NCBI GenBank assembly: GCA_947178045.1
Contig: CAMWWR010000144.1
Coordinates: 1 to 5,636, forward strand
Direction: 5' to 3'
Length of the DNA: 5,636 nucleotides
Source: an uncultured Clostridia bacterium
GTDB taxonomy: Bacteria; Bacillota; Clostridia; Lachnospirales; Lachnospiraceae
Below the pieces are notes generated by a model. The model was not told where the DNA came from, ran no database searches, and worked only from the letters and a program-made list of their open reading frames with translations. The stretch's first letter is position 1, and each line of letters opens with the position of its first letter. Positions 1-5,460 of this stretch are shown here, in pieces. The position numbers and the translations under genes were made by a program.

Positions 1-1
1 C

Positions 2-20
2 CATCAGCGCTCACTTGACT
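2..20. repeat. Likely right-arm fragment of the dispersed palindromic repeat
   Basis: Bases 2-11 (CATCAGCGCT) match exactly the right half of the palindromes at 109-138 and 831-865. The next bases resemble their CTTCCTTAA end with several mismatches. The left arm would lie outside the window, so this is only a probable partial or decayed copy. Confidence 0.4.
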
Positions 21-21
21 C

Positions 22-50
22 TTGATTTTACAAGCCGATTATGCTATACA
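22..50 (+). promoter_or_regulatory. Candidate extended -10 promoter for the DUF402 gene
   Basis: A -35-like TTGATT (22-27) and a -10-like TATACA (45-50) are separated by 17 bases. A TG sits one base before the -10 (42-43), giving an extended -10 element. Transcription would begin near 57, leaving a leader of about 110 bases that contains the palindrome at 109-138. A second TTGACT at 15-20 is closer to consensus but too far from this -10. The call is by eye only. Confidence 0.45.
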
Positions 51-108
51 AAAAATACAGGTTCTCTGCTGCAAACAGAACGCTCAGAGATTGCACAAGA
101 AAAGATTC

Positions 109-138
109 AAGGAAGCGGTGATTCATCAGCGCTTCCTT
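109..138. repeat. Palindromic repeat, copy 1 (DUF402 leader)
   Basis: AAGGAAGCG (109-117) pairs perfectly with CGCTTCCTT (130-138). Inside, after one G/G mismatch, TGAT (119-122) pairs with ATCA (125-128) around a two-base loop, so almost the whole 30 bases can fold as one hairpin. Bases 122-136 are identical to 847-861 in the second copy. It ends 14 bases before the Shine-Dalgarno of the DUF402 gene, so in the mRNA it would be a leader hairpin just upstream of the ribosome site. It has no following T-run, so it does not look like an intrinsic terminator. Confidence 0.7.
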
Positions 139-152
139 AACAAAGATTTTCA

Positions 153-158
153 GGGAGG
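153..158 (+). promoter_or_regulatory. Ribosome binding site that fixes the DUF402 start
   Basis: GGGAGG lies 7 bases before the ATG at 166. The reading frame is open upstream to 22, but that stretch crosses the candidate promoter and the palindromic repeat. This site therefore decides in favour of the shorter protein. Confidence 0.85.
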
Positions 159-165
159 ACATAAT

Positions 166-768
166 ATGACCAAAAAGCGCCTGGACAGGGACAAAAAATG
201 GTTTTTTCAGGGATTTCCGTATTATCACATGCGGATGGACACAGAGGATTTTCACGGGCTTGTCAGTATAATAGAATTGACGGACGGGGACTACTTCTTC
301 TGGGAAATGCCGAAAGCCGGGAAAACTCCGGTGTGCGGGAAGGGGATGCTGTGGCTGCAGCTGATTCCCGACAACCAGCATCGGGCAATAACGGCAAAAT
401 TTCTCCCCGCATCCCGGACAATTCAGGGTGTAACGTATTCAAAATCCGTTTCACTCTGGTATGTTGACGTGATCGACCGCTGGGGATATGATGAAGATCA
501 GGTTGCTTATTTCATGGATCAGTATTTGGATGTGGTATTTGATATAGAGGGCGATGTGGTCATAGACGACCGCGACGAGCTGGACGCGGCCTACCAGTCG
601 GGAGAGCTGTCCGAAGAGCAGTATCAAAGGGCGATCGAGGAAGGAAATGCCATTGTTTCCGAGCTGTGCTCGGACATCGGAAAAACGCAGCTGTGGTGTG
701 AAAATATCTTAAAACTTGCGATGAAACGAATTGAGGATAACGATCGTATTTTCAAGAAGAATGTATAA
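166..768 (+). CDS. DUF402 family protein, probable nucleotide phosphatase-like
   Basis: This 200-residue protein carries a recognisable DUF402 domain over roughly residues 85-168. The signs are WYVDVID (98-104), the helix DQYLDVVFD (118-126) and the DEL...GELSE..Y..A segment (137-156), with an Asp/Glu-rich centre (D101, D104, D118, D122, D137, E138) as in characterised members. Those include nucleoside tri/diphosphatases such as staphylococcal Ntdp, and FomD of the fosfomycin pathway; both are metal-dependent hydrolases of phosphate-containing small molecules. The true substrate here is unknown. There is no signal peptide or membrane segment, so it is probably cytosolic. The N-terminal 80 residues (WFFQGFPYYHMRM, then a beta-rich stretch with KGMLWLQLIPD) fit the N-terminal part of the family. 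It is a single-gene unit transcribed towards the J-protein operon. Its base composition is more AT-rich than that of the genes to its right. Confidence 0.8.
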   Translation: MTKKRLDRDKKWFFQGFPYYHMRMDTEDFHGLVSIIELTDGDYFFWEMPKAGKTPVCGKGMLWLQLIPDNQHRAITAKFLPASRTIQGVTYSKSVSLWYVDVIDRWGYDEDQVAYFMDQYLDVVFDIEGDVVIDDRDELDAAYQSGELSEEQYQRAIEEGNAIVSELCSDIGKTQLWCENILKLAMKRIEDNDRIFKKNV

Positions 769-884
769 CCGGAGAACAAATGAATATACAGAAAACCTCG
801 GAAAGAGGGTTTGCGCCCGCCGGAGGCACTTTAGGGAAGCGATGATTTCATCAGCGCTTCCCTAAACCGCTGCAAAATCTGCTA
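769..884. other. Gap between convergent genes, with a weak hairpin and repeat copy 2
   Basis: This gap holds no gene. It contains a bulged hairpin at 794-811 (AACC-TC / GA-GGTT) and the long palindrome at 831-865. Read on the - strand, the first hairpin is followed by a short T-rich stretch (TTTTC, counting the stem end). It could be a weak terminator for the J-protein operon. Neither structure has a convincing T-run in the + direction. Confidence 0.4.
831..865. repeat. Palindromic repeat, copy 2 (between convergent genes)
   Basis: TTAGGGAAGCG (831-841) is the exact reverse complement of CGCTTCCCTAA (855-865), an 11-base perfect stem. In an alternative register GATGA (841-845) pairs with TCATC (848-852), which lengthens the hairpin with a three-base bulge (853-855). 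It lies 62 bases past the DUF402 stop and 19 bases past the J-protein stop. The position suits a two-way RNA 3' end, but there is no T-run on either side. The 15 bases shared exactly with copy 1 mark it as a dispersed repeat. Confidence 0.75.
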
Positions 885-1682
885 TTAAAACAACCCGCAG
901 CGGCACAGGCAGTTGCAGAGCATCTGAATCAGCCAGAGCCGGATACAAAAGCCGCCCATACTCGCGGCCGGCCGGCCGTAGCCGTAGCCCTCGCCAAAAT
1001 TCTGATACCAGTTTCCGCCGTACTGCAGCCGGTCGAGATAATTGCAGTACTCCGTATTGCCCGGCTCGAGCTCTACCGCCTGCTTGGCATAATTGAGCGC
1101 GTTGACCTTGTTGCCCGCACCCTCGTTTGCGACCGCCGAAAAGTAGTACCATCTCGCCGTCCGGTCGCGCACGCCCGCCAGCACATTCAGCGCCTCGGCG
1201 TAATGCCCTGCGTTAATATAATTTCTGGCCGCCTGCATCTGCACCGTCGTCTCATCAAAATCATCGCTCACGCGCTGTCCGCCCGCAGAGCCGAACGGCC
1301 CTCCAAAGCCGCCGAACCCTCCGAAACCGCCAAAGCCCCCGTAGCCCTGCGAGCCGTAGCCTCCCTGCCCGCCATAGCGGCTCTGGCTGCCCTGTCCGGT
1401 CTGACGGCCGTAGCCGCCATACTGTCCGTAACCGCTCTGGCCTGCGCCGCTTCCGTAGCCCTGGTTCTGCCATGCGCCCGAATAATCTCCGGAGCGCTCC
1501 TTCATGACCTGGTCGTACGCCTGCTGAACCTGCTTGAATTTTTCCTCTGCCTGTGCCCGGTTCGGGTTGTTGATATTGGCATCCGGATGATATTTCCGGC
1601 TCAGCGCCCTGTATGCTTTTTTTATCTCATCCTCCGATGCGTCGCGCGATACCCCGAGCACCTGGTACGGGTCAAAATACAT
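885..1682 (-). CDS. J-domain (DnaJ-type) co-chaperone with G/Y/F-rich linker and TPR-like region
   Basis: This 265-residue protein starts with a J domain (residues 4-62) that keeps the HPD triad at 32-34 needed to stimulate the DnaK ATPase. Residues 65-136 are a low-complexity linker rich in Gly, Tyr, Gln and Ser, ending in four tandem Phe-Gly-Gly units (117-128). Residues 146-206 form TPR-like helix pairs ([18 protein letters not shown], then [25 protein letters not shown]). The tail (245-265) is hydrophobic with five Cys (246, 256, 258, 260, 262). There is no DnaJ-type zinc domain or C-terminal substrate domain, so it is a specialised J protein, not DnaJ itself. The ATG at 1682 is preceded by GGAGG (1688-1692). 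An in-frame GTG at 1703 overlaps the stop of the upstream gene (GTGA) and would add seven residues. It is the last gene of the three-gene cluster. Confidence 0.88.
   Translation of the reverse strand: MYFDPYQVLGVSRDASEDEIKKAYRALSRKYHPDANINNPNRAQAEEKFKQVQQAYDQVMKERSGDYSGAWQNQGYGSGAGQSGYGQYGGYGRQTGQGSQSRYGGQGGYGSQGYGGFGGFGGFGGFGGPFGSAGGQRVSDDFDETTVQMQAARNYINAGHYAEALNVLAGVRDRTARWYYFSAVANEGAGNKVNALNYAKQAVELEPGNTEYCNYLDRLQYGGNWYQNFGEGYGYGRPAASMGGFCIRLWLIQMLCNCLCRCGLF
1299..1334 (-). repeat. Four tandem 9-base units encoding Phe-Gly-Gly
   Basis: Twelve codons inside the J-protein gene encode FGG four times in a row (residues 117-128). Codons vary between TTT/TTC and GGC/GGA/GGT/GGG, so the peptide repeat is kept while the DNA repeat has drifted. 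The tract could still change length by slippage between strains. Confidence 0.8.
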
Positions 1683-1699
1683 GGTTGCCTCCATCGGCG

Positions 1700-2629
1700 T
1701 CACCGTGTCCGGTCGTCCTTCTTCCTTCCGCGGATCAGCTCATACTTCGTCCATACGCCGGAGTAGATCACATTTCTCAAAATTCCGACCTCCTCCAGCA
1801 GCGGGAGCATCTCAAATTTTTTCGAGCAGTCCGCCATCGTCATAACAAGCATCTGACGGCAGAACTCCTCAAAATCCCTGCGCTCCGCAATCGGCAGCAG
1901 CGGGTTGAAGCTGCCCCGCTTCCTGTCCTTCTCAAGATCATCGTAGGCGTCTATCAGATAGATGAATTTCCCCAAGGAAAAGCCTATCTCCCACAAAATA
2001 TCCCGCCACTCATCCTCCCGGAGGACAAAAATCTCCGCCGTCAGCCTCCCGAAGCAGTTGGCCGCGCTGTCAATATCGGCGTCCCCGTCCTTCGGTGCGG
2101 TCAGCAGCTGCTTCTCGGCCCGCTGCTTCCAGCACTCCCGCAGGCAGCAGGACTCGTCCTCCCGGCTCCTTCTCCCGCGGGAGCGCTCCAGCCTCGACAG
2201 TCCGTCGAGCTCCCGCTCCATCGCCCGGCACTGCCTCGGATACCGTTCCCCGATCTCCTCGTAGCGGCTCTCCAGCAGGCGCGCCAGAATGCGCTGGCTG
2301 CGGGAATGATCGTCCTCCCAGTTGTCTTTGCATTTGTGATAGGCAAGCGCCAGATTCATATCCGCCGCGTACTCCGTCATCTCGTTGATCAGCACCTCGT
2401 GCCGCCTTCCGCCGTTCGGCACGCAGCGCACCGTCTCCCGCCTTGTGTCGCATTCGTACAGCGAGGTCAGCAGAATGACCAGAAACGCCATATCATAATT
2501 CAGAATTGCCTGCCCGCGCCGGTCGTACTTTCTTTTCAGCACGCGGCAGAGGCCGCAGTAATAGCCGTGAAATCTCTCATACTCCGTCTCGGAAAGCTCT
2601 GATTTGTTGATTGTAATATAACCGAACAT
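1700..2629 (-). CDS. DUF5685 family protein, probably all-helical, function unknown
   Basis: This 309-residue protein begins [18 protein letters not shown] followed by YYCGLCR (23-29) and [11 protein letters not shown] (44-54), which I recognise as the N-terminus of DUF5685 proteins. It contains [22 protein letters not shown] (86-107) and, near the C-terminus, [20 protein letters not shown] (220-239) followed by SFNPL. These are two helices ending in Asp-rich clusters. Cys25, Cys28, Cys69 and Cys100 could form a metal site. There is no signal peptide; the hydrophobic stretches look like buried amphipathic helices rather than membrane spans. Residues 148-185 are an Arg/Glu/Cys-rich, low-complexity-looking stretch that may be a poorly conserved insertion. 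The ATG at 2629 has AAGGG (2636-2640) six bases ahead. It starts 19 bases after the zinc-ribbon gene, and its TGA stop overlaps the alternative GTG start of the J-protein gene. No enzymatic activity is known to me. Confidence 0.78.
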   Translation of the reverse strand: MFGYITINKSELSETEYERFHGYYCGLCRVLKRKYDRRGQAILNYDMAFLVILLTSLYECDTRRETVRCVPNGGRRHEVLINEMTEYAADMNLALAYHKCKDNWEDDHSRSQRILARLLESRYEEIGERYPRQCRAMERELDGLSRLERSRGRRSREDESCCLRECWKQRAEKQLLTAPKDGDADIDSAANCFGRLTAEIFVLREDEWRDILWEIGFSLGKFIYLIDAYDDLEKDRKRGSFNPLLPIAERRDFEEFCRQMLVMTMADCSKKFEMLPLLEEVGILRNVIYSGVWTKYELIRGRKKDDRTR

Positions 2630-2648
2630 GATCCGCCCTTTTGCCCCG

Positions 2649-3044
2649 TCAGCTCTTCTTGATAAACTCCGTCGAACACCTCGGGCAGCTCACGGCAATC
2701 CTGCCCTTTCCCCTCGGCACGCGTATTTTCTGCCTGCACGACGGACAGTGGTACAGGTGATGCGTTCTCCGGATCTGCGCGTCGCGCTTCGCCGTCTGAA
2801 GGGAGCCCCGCGCCCGGGACGTCAGGTTCAGCCAGCGCATATTCTCCGCATAACGCCTCTGACGGTTCCTCGAAAATATGCGGAAATAGCTGTATATCAT
2901 CAGAGCGACGGCAAGCAGGTAAACTGTCCCTGCTCTGGAAAGCATTGATATAAACAGCAATATAATAACGATAATATTCAGGAATCTGGAGAGCTGGTCA
3001 ACCCCGTATCTCCCCATCATAAAACGCTGAAATTTCTCTCTCAT
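2649..3044 (-). CDS. Small membrane protein with C-terminal Cys4 zinc ribbon
   Basis: This 131-residue protein has a short basic N-terminus (REKFQRFMMGRYGVDQLSR) and two closely spaced hydrophobic segments (about residues 21-36 and 40-56). A basic linker rich in Arg (59-93) follows, then a C-terminal zinc ribbon with paired knuckles CPSC (100-103) and CPRC (120-123). The Arg/Lys-rich segments on both sides predict a hairpin in the membrane with both ends, and so the ribbon, in the cytoplasm. I recall similar proteins with the FM.GRYG.DQL start next to DUF5685 genes in Lachnospiraceae, but know of no function. The ATG at 3044 has a weak GGGG site (3052-3055) seven bases upstream; Met9 and Met10 are alternatives. 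It is the first gene of the cluster, so its promoter probably drives all three genes. The ribbon could bind nucleic acid or a protein partner; nothing in the sequence decides which. Confidence 0.78.
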   Translation of the reverse strand: MREKFQRFMMGRYGVDQLSRFLNIIVIILLFISMLSRAGTVYLLAVALMIYSYFRIFSRNRQRRYAENMRWLNLTSRARGSLQTAKRDAQIRRTHHLYHCPSCRQKIRVPRGKGRIAVSCPRCSTEFIKKS

Positions 3045-3155
3045 AAATATGCCCCATTTCTGAATAGTGAATCATTACAGCGCGGCCTTCCGCTTTCCTT
3101 CAACGCAAAAAACACCCCGCAAAAGCAAAAGCCTGAACCGCAACAGTGAGTCCGC

Positions 3156-3169
3156 GTCCTCCGGAGGAC
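3156..3169. other. Perfect 14-base palindrome in the leader of the zinc-ribbon operon
   Basis: GTCCTCCGGAGGAC is its own reverse complement. Either it folds as a hairpin with a minimal loop, or AGTCC (3149-3153) pairs with GGACT (3166-3170) around the intervening bases. It contains both GGAGG and CCTCC, so a ribosome-site-like sequence would be masked by its complement, but no start codon lies at the right distance. It could equally be a dimeric operator. No T-run follows on either strand. Confidence 0.45.
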
Positions 3170-3179
3170 TTTATCACAG

Positions 3180-3198
3180 GGAAGTTCGAAGAACTTTC
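3180..3198. other. Short hairpin, AAGTTC-GAA-GAACTT
   Basis: AAGTTC (3182-3187) and GAACTT (3191-3196) form a perfect six-base stem around GAA. A G-T and a G-C pair extend it to eight. It lies just downstream of the candidate promoter at 3214-3242, so it would form near the 5' end of the zinc-ribbon operon transcript. Its left flank AGGGAAG (3178-3184) recalls the left arm of the palindromic repeat at 831, so it may be a diverged relative. It is not followed by a T-run and is a poor terminator candidate for the MATE gene. Confidence 0.4.
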
Positions 3199-3213
3199 GC
3201 AATGATATAAAAT

Positions 3214-3242
3214 ATACTAATTCGACAGGTGCATAAAGTCAA
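3214..3242 (-). promoter_or_regulatory. Candidate promoter for the zinc-ribbon / DUF5685 / J-protein operon
   Basis: On the - strand TTGACT (3242-3237) matches the -35 consensus at five of six positions. It is followed after 17 bases by TAGTAT (3219-3214), four of six to the -10. An overlapping TATATT (3216-3211) is a better -10 but sits 20 bases from the -35. The surrounding 3200-3271 region is strikingly AT-rich. Transcription starting near 3207 would give a leader of about 160 bases carrying both hairpins. Assigned by eye. Confidence 0.38.
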
Positions 3243-3271
3243 TTAAGCAATCAGAAAGAAAAATTAAATTA

Positions 3272-4663
3272 TCATAAAGTCCCCGTTCCTCTCGGCCGAA
3301 GGGCGTACTGGCGCTCCACCCGGCGTATGATGACAAACCAGGAAACACAGAGCAGCACCGCTGCGGATACCCAGGCGAGCGGTCCTGCCAGGCAGACTCC
3401 CGTAAAGCCGAACAACCCCGGCAGAACGAACGCCGCCACACAGCGCACGACAAGCTCGGCCACTCCTCCCATAAGGGGCATAAAGCTGTGCCCGATCCCC
3501 TGCAGCGCGTTGCGGTAAATAAAAATGACAAAGAGAAACGGGAAAAACGCGGCGCTGATCCTCAGATACTGCAGGGACGCGGCGATAATCTCCTCAACCT
3601 GCGCAGCATTCTCCGACTTGATGAACAGCCGCGTCAGAGGGCCTCCGAACAGCGTCATAACAAGCATGCCGAACACGGCAAAGCACAGCGTCAGAATCGT
3701 CGCCTGCCGCACTCCTCTGCGGATGCGGTCGATTTTTGCCGCGCCCAGATTCTGCCCCGCATAATTCGCCATCGCGACGCCGAACGTCCCGGCCGGCTGA
3801 CTCACCAGCTGCTCCACCTTCGAGGCCGCCGTGTACGCCGCGATCTTCTCCTCCCCAAACAGATTCAGCGCGCCCTGAAGCACGATGACCCCGATCGCCG
3901 TGATCGAAAACTGGAACGCCATCGGCAGACCGATTCCGAGATGCTTTAGCGCCAGCCTGCCGTCCCAGCCAAAATCCCTGCGCGACAGGCGCAGGATCGG
4001 GAATTTCTTCTTGATATAGACGAAGCACAGGACGCCGGACACACCTTGCGACAGCACGGTCGCGAGCGCCGCTCCCCGCACTCCGAGCCCGAACTGCGTG
4101 ATGAACAAAAGGTCGAGCCCGATATTCAGCAGGGACGAGATCATCAGAAAATACAGCGGCGTCCTGCTGTCGCCGAGCGCACGCAGAATGCAGGCAAGCA
4201 CATTGTAGAGCACGGTCGCGAAGATTCCCGAAAAAATGGTTACAATGTACCGCCAGGACTGCTCAATCACATTGTCCGGCGTATTGATCAGGCGCAGCAG
4301 CGGCTTCGCAAAGGATACCGAGAGCAGCGTAATCAGGAGCGTCATCCCGACGCTCAGGATCACGATAATGCCGACACAGTGCCGCATTCCCTCCTCGTCC
4401 CGCGCTCCGAAGCGCTGCGCCACAAGCACGGCGAACCCGCTCGTCAGCCCCGTCACAAACCCGATAACAAGGAAGGACAGCGGCCCGGTCAGCCCGACCG
4501 CCGCCAGTGCGTTTGTGTCGATGCAGCGCCCGACAATAATTGTATCGACCATGTTATAGAGCTGCTGAAATATGTTCCCGATCAGCAGCGGAATCGAAAA
4601 ATACAGGATCAGCCGGGTCGGACTGCCGGCCGTCATATCCTTCACCCGCTTTGCTTCCGCCAT
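3272..4663 (-). CDS. MATE family multidrug/cation antiporter
   Basis: This 463-residue integral membrane protein has the length and profile of a full MATE transporter, with twelve hydrophobic segments in two related halves. Family signatures are the first helix (IPLLIGNIFQQLYNMVDTIIVG, 24-45, with Pro25, Asn30 and Asp40), the TGPL and GAR(D/E)EE loop (59-91), and RALGDSRTPL (161-170) followed by NIGLDLLF (180-187). In the second half, AMANYAGQNLGA and NALQGIGHSFMPL mirror these. Such pumps export drugs or metabolites in exchange for Na+ or H+; the substrate cannot be told from sequence. The ATG at 4663 has AAAGGA (4674-4679) ten bases upstream. The frame stays open far into pflA, but that part is a shadow without transporter features. 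It starts 34 bases after pflA stops, with a palindromic repeat in the gap, so it may be co-transcribed with pflBA. No convincing terminator follows its stop. Confidence 0.9.
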   Translation of the reverse strand: MAEAKRVKDMTAGSPTRLILYFSIPLLIGNIFQQLYNMVDTIIVGRCIDTNALAAVGLTGPLSFLVIGFVTGLTSGFAVLVAQRFGARDEEGMRHCVGIIVILSVGMTLLITLLSVSFAKPLLRLINTPDNVIEQSWRYIVTIFSGIFATVLYNVLACILRALGDSRTPLYFLMISSLLNIGLDLLFITQFGLGVRGAALATVLSQGVSGVLCFVYIKKKFPILRLSRRDFGWDGRLALKHLGIGLPMAFQFSITAIGVIVLQGALNLFGEEKIAAYTAASKVEQLVSQPAGTFGVAMANYAGQNLGAAKIDRIRRGVRQATILTLCFAVFGMLVMTLFGGPLTRLFIKSENAAQVEEIIAASLQYLRISAAFFPFLFVIFIYRNALQGIGHSFMPLMGGVAELVVRCVAAFVLPGLFGFTGVCLAGPLAWVSAAVLLCVSWFVIIRRVERQYALRPRGTGTL

Positions 4664-4683
4664 AAAAATGCCGTCCTTTCTTT

Positions 4684-4710
4684 CAGGGAAACGCTGATTA
4701 AAGCGCTTCT
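4684..4710. repeat. Palindromic repeat, copy 3 (pflA 3' end)
   Basis: GAAACGCT (4688-4695) pairs with AGCGCTTC (4702-4709), with one G-T pair in RNA, around the six-base loop GATTAA. The flanks (AGGGAA on the left, CGCTTCTTTA on the right) and the central TGATT resemble the copies at 109 and 831. The right arm encodes the last residues of PflA (Lys-Glu-Ala-Leu), and its stop TAA lies in the loop. In mRNA the hairpin would sit between pflA and the MATE gene, where it could protect the pflA 3' end or lower read-through. Confidence 0.6.
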
Positions 4711-5459
4711 TTACAGCCCTCCGCTCCCAGAATCCGCCTCGCGTTTTCGATCCGCTCCGCCGTCGGCGGAGCGACGCCCGCAAGCGGGTAGGGAAGGCCC
4801 AGAAGCTCCCACTTGTGCACGCCGAACGTGTGGTACGGCAGCACCTCGACGCGCTCCACATTGCGTAGCGTGCCGAGAAACGCGGCGAGCTCGGAAAGCT
4901 GCCCGTCGTCGTCGCTCGCCCCGGCCCCGCCCGGCACAAGCACATGGCGGATCCAGACCGGCTTTTCGATCTCCGAAAGGAAGCGCGCGCAGTCGAGGAT
5001 ATTCCGGTTGGAATGCCCGGTCAGCGCGATATGGGCGTCCTCCCGGATATTCTTGATATCGAGCAGCACGAGGTCCGTATACTCCATCAGCTCCCGGAAT
5101 CTCCCGAAAAACGGCTCCTCCCGCGTAAACGGCTGTGCCGAGGTATCCAGGCAGGTATTCATCCCGCGCTGCTTCGCTTTGCTGAAAAGCTCGAGCAGGA
5201 AATCAAGCTGCACAAGCGGCTCGCCGCCGCTCGCCGTGATGCCGCCCTCGTCCCCCCAGTAGCTGCGGTAGCGCTCCGCCTTATCAAGCAGCTCGTCCGC
5301 CGTGTACCGCGCGCCCTTTTCCAGCACCCAGGTATCCGGGTTGTGGCAGAACTGGCAGCGCATGCGGCAGCCGGTGAAAAAAATGAGATACCGGATGCCC
5401 GGCCCGTCCACCGAGCCGAAGCTCTCCAGCGAATGGATGTAGCCCATGCTCCCCGCCAT
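4698..5459 (-). CDS. pflA: Pyruvate formate-lyase activating enzyme (radical SAM activase)
   Basis: This 253-residue protein is close to the roughly 246 of E. coli PflA. It uses S-adenosylmethionine and a [4Fe-4S] cluster to abstract hydrogen from the active-site glycine of pyruvate formate-lyase, making the glycyl radical under anaerobic conditions. The N-terminus has HSLESFGSVDGPGIR (9-23), then the cluster motif CRMRCQFCHNP with Cys31, Cys35 and Cys38. Next come the SAM-contacting GGEP at 78-81, CLDTS (103-107), LLDIKN, a HVLVPG strand and the C-terminal LPYHTFGVHKW signature. The small size without an extra ferredoxin domain separates it from other glycyl-radical activases. It starts one base after the pflB stop, and the ribosome site would lie within pflB's last codons (weak GGA). 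Met5 (5447) is an alternative start but its GGGGAG is too close. The last four residues come from the palindromic repeat. Confidence 0.95.
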   Translation of the reverse strand: MAGSMGYIHSLESFGSVDGPGIRYLIFFTGCRMRCQFCHNPDTWVLEKGARYTADELLDKAERYRSYWGDEGGITASGGEPLVQLDFLLELFSKAKQRGMNTCLDTSAQPFTREEPFFGRFRELMEYTDLVLLDIKNIREDAHIALTGHSNRNILDCARFLSEIEKPVWIRHVLVPGGAGASDDDGQLSELAAFLGTLRNVERVEVLPYHTFGVHKWELLGLPYPLAGVAPPTAERIENARRILGAEGCKEAL

Positions 5460-5460
5460 T

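Noticed and set aside
22..165. Upstream extension of the DUF402 reading frame by 48 residues
   Set aside because: It crosses a candidate promoter and the palindromic repeat, and has no family similarity; the ATG at 166 has an excellent Shine-Dalgarno site.
109..865. Intrinsic terminators at the palindromic repeats
   Set aside because: The stems are strong, but no T-run follows them on either strand, and copy 1 lies before a gene rather than after one.
1613..2602. Long + strand open frame opposite the DUF5685 gene
   Set aside because: It is a GC-driven shadow: Pro/Arg/Ala-rich translation with no domain, no ribosome site, and a clear family protein on the other strand.
3075..3143. Possible 22-residue leader peptide on the - strand with a TTG start
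   Set aside because: The GGAGG in the palindrome is too far from the TTG and is itself base-paired; there is no amino-acid run or attenuator structure to support it.
3149..3198. CIRCE (HrcA) or CtsR operator ahead of the J-protein operon
   Set aside because: Neither the TTAGCACTC-N9-GAGTGCTAA element nor tandem GGTCAAA heptamers are present; the palindromes here have different sequences.
4664..4945. Upstream extension of the MATE reading frame into pflA
   Set aside because: It is antigenically odd, Arg/Ser/Cys-rich shadow sequence inside the clear pflA gene; the family N-terminus starts just after the ATG at 4663.
4046..5056. Long + strand open frame opposite the MATE and pflA genes
   Set aside because: It spans two unmistakable genes on the other strand, and its translation is Arg/Gln/Pro-rich with no recognisable feature.
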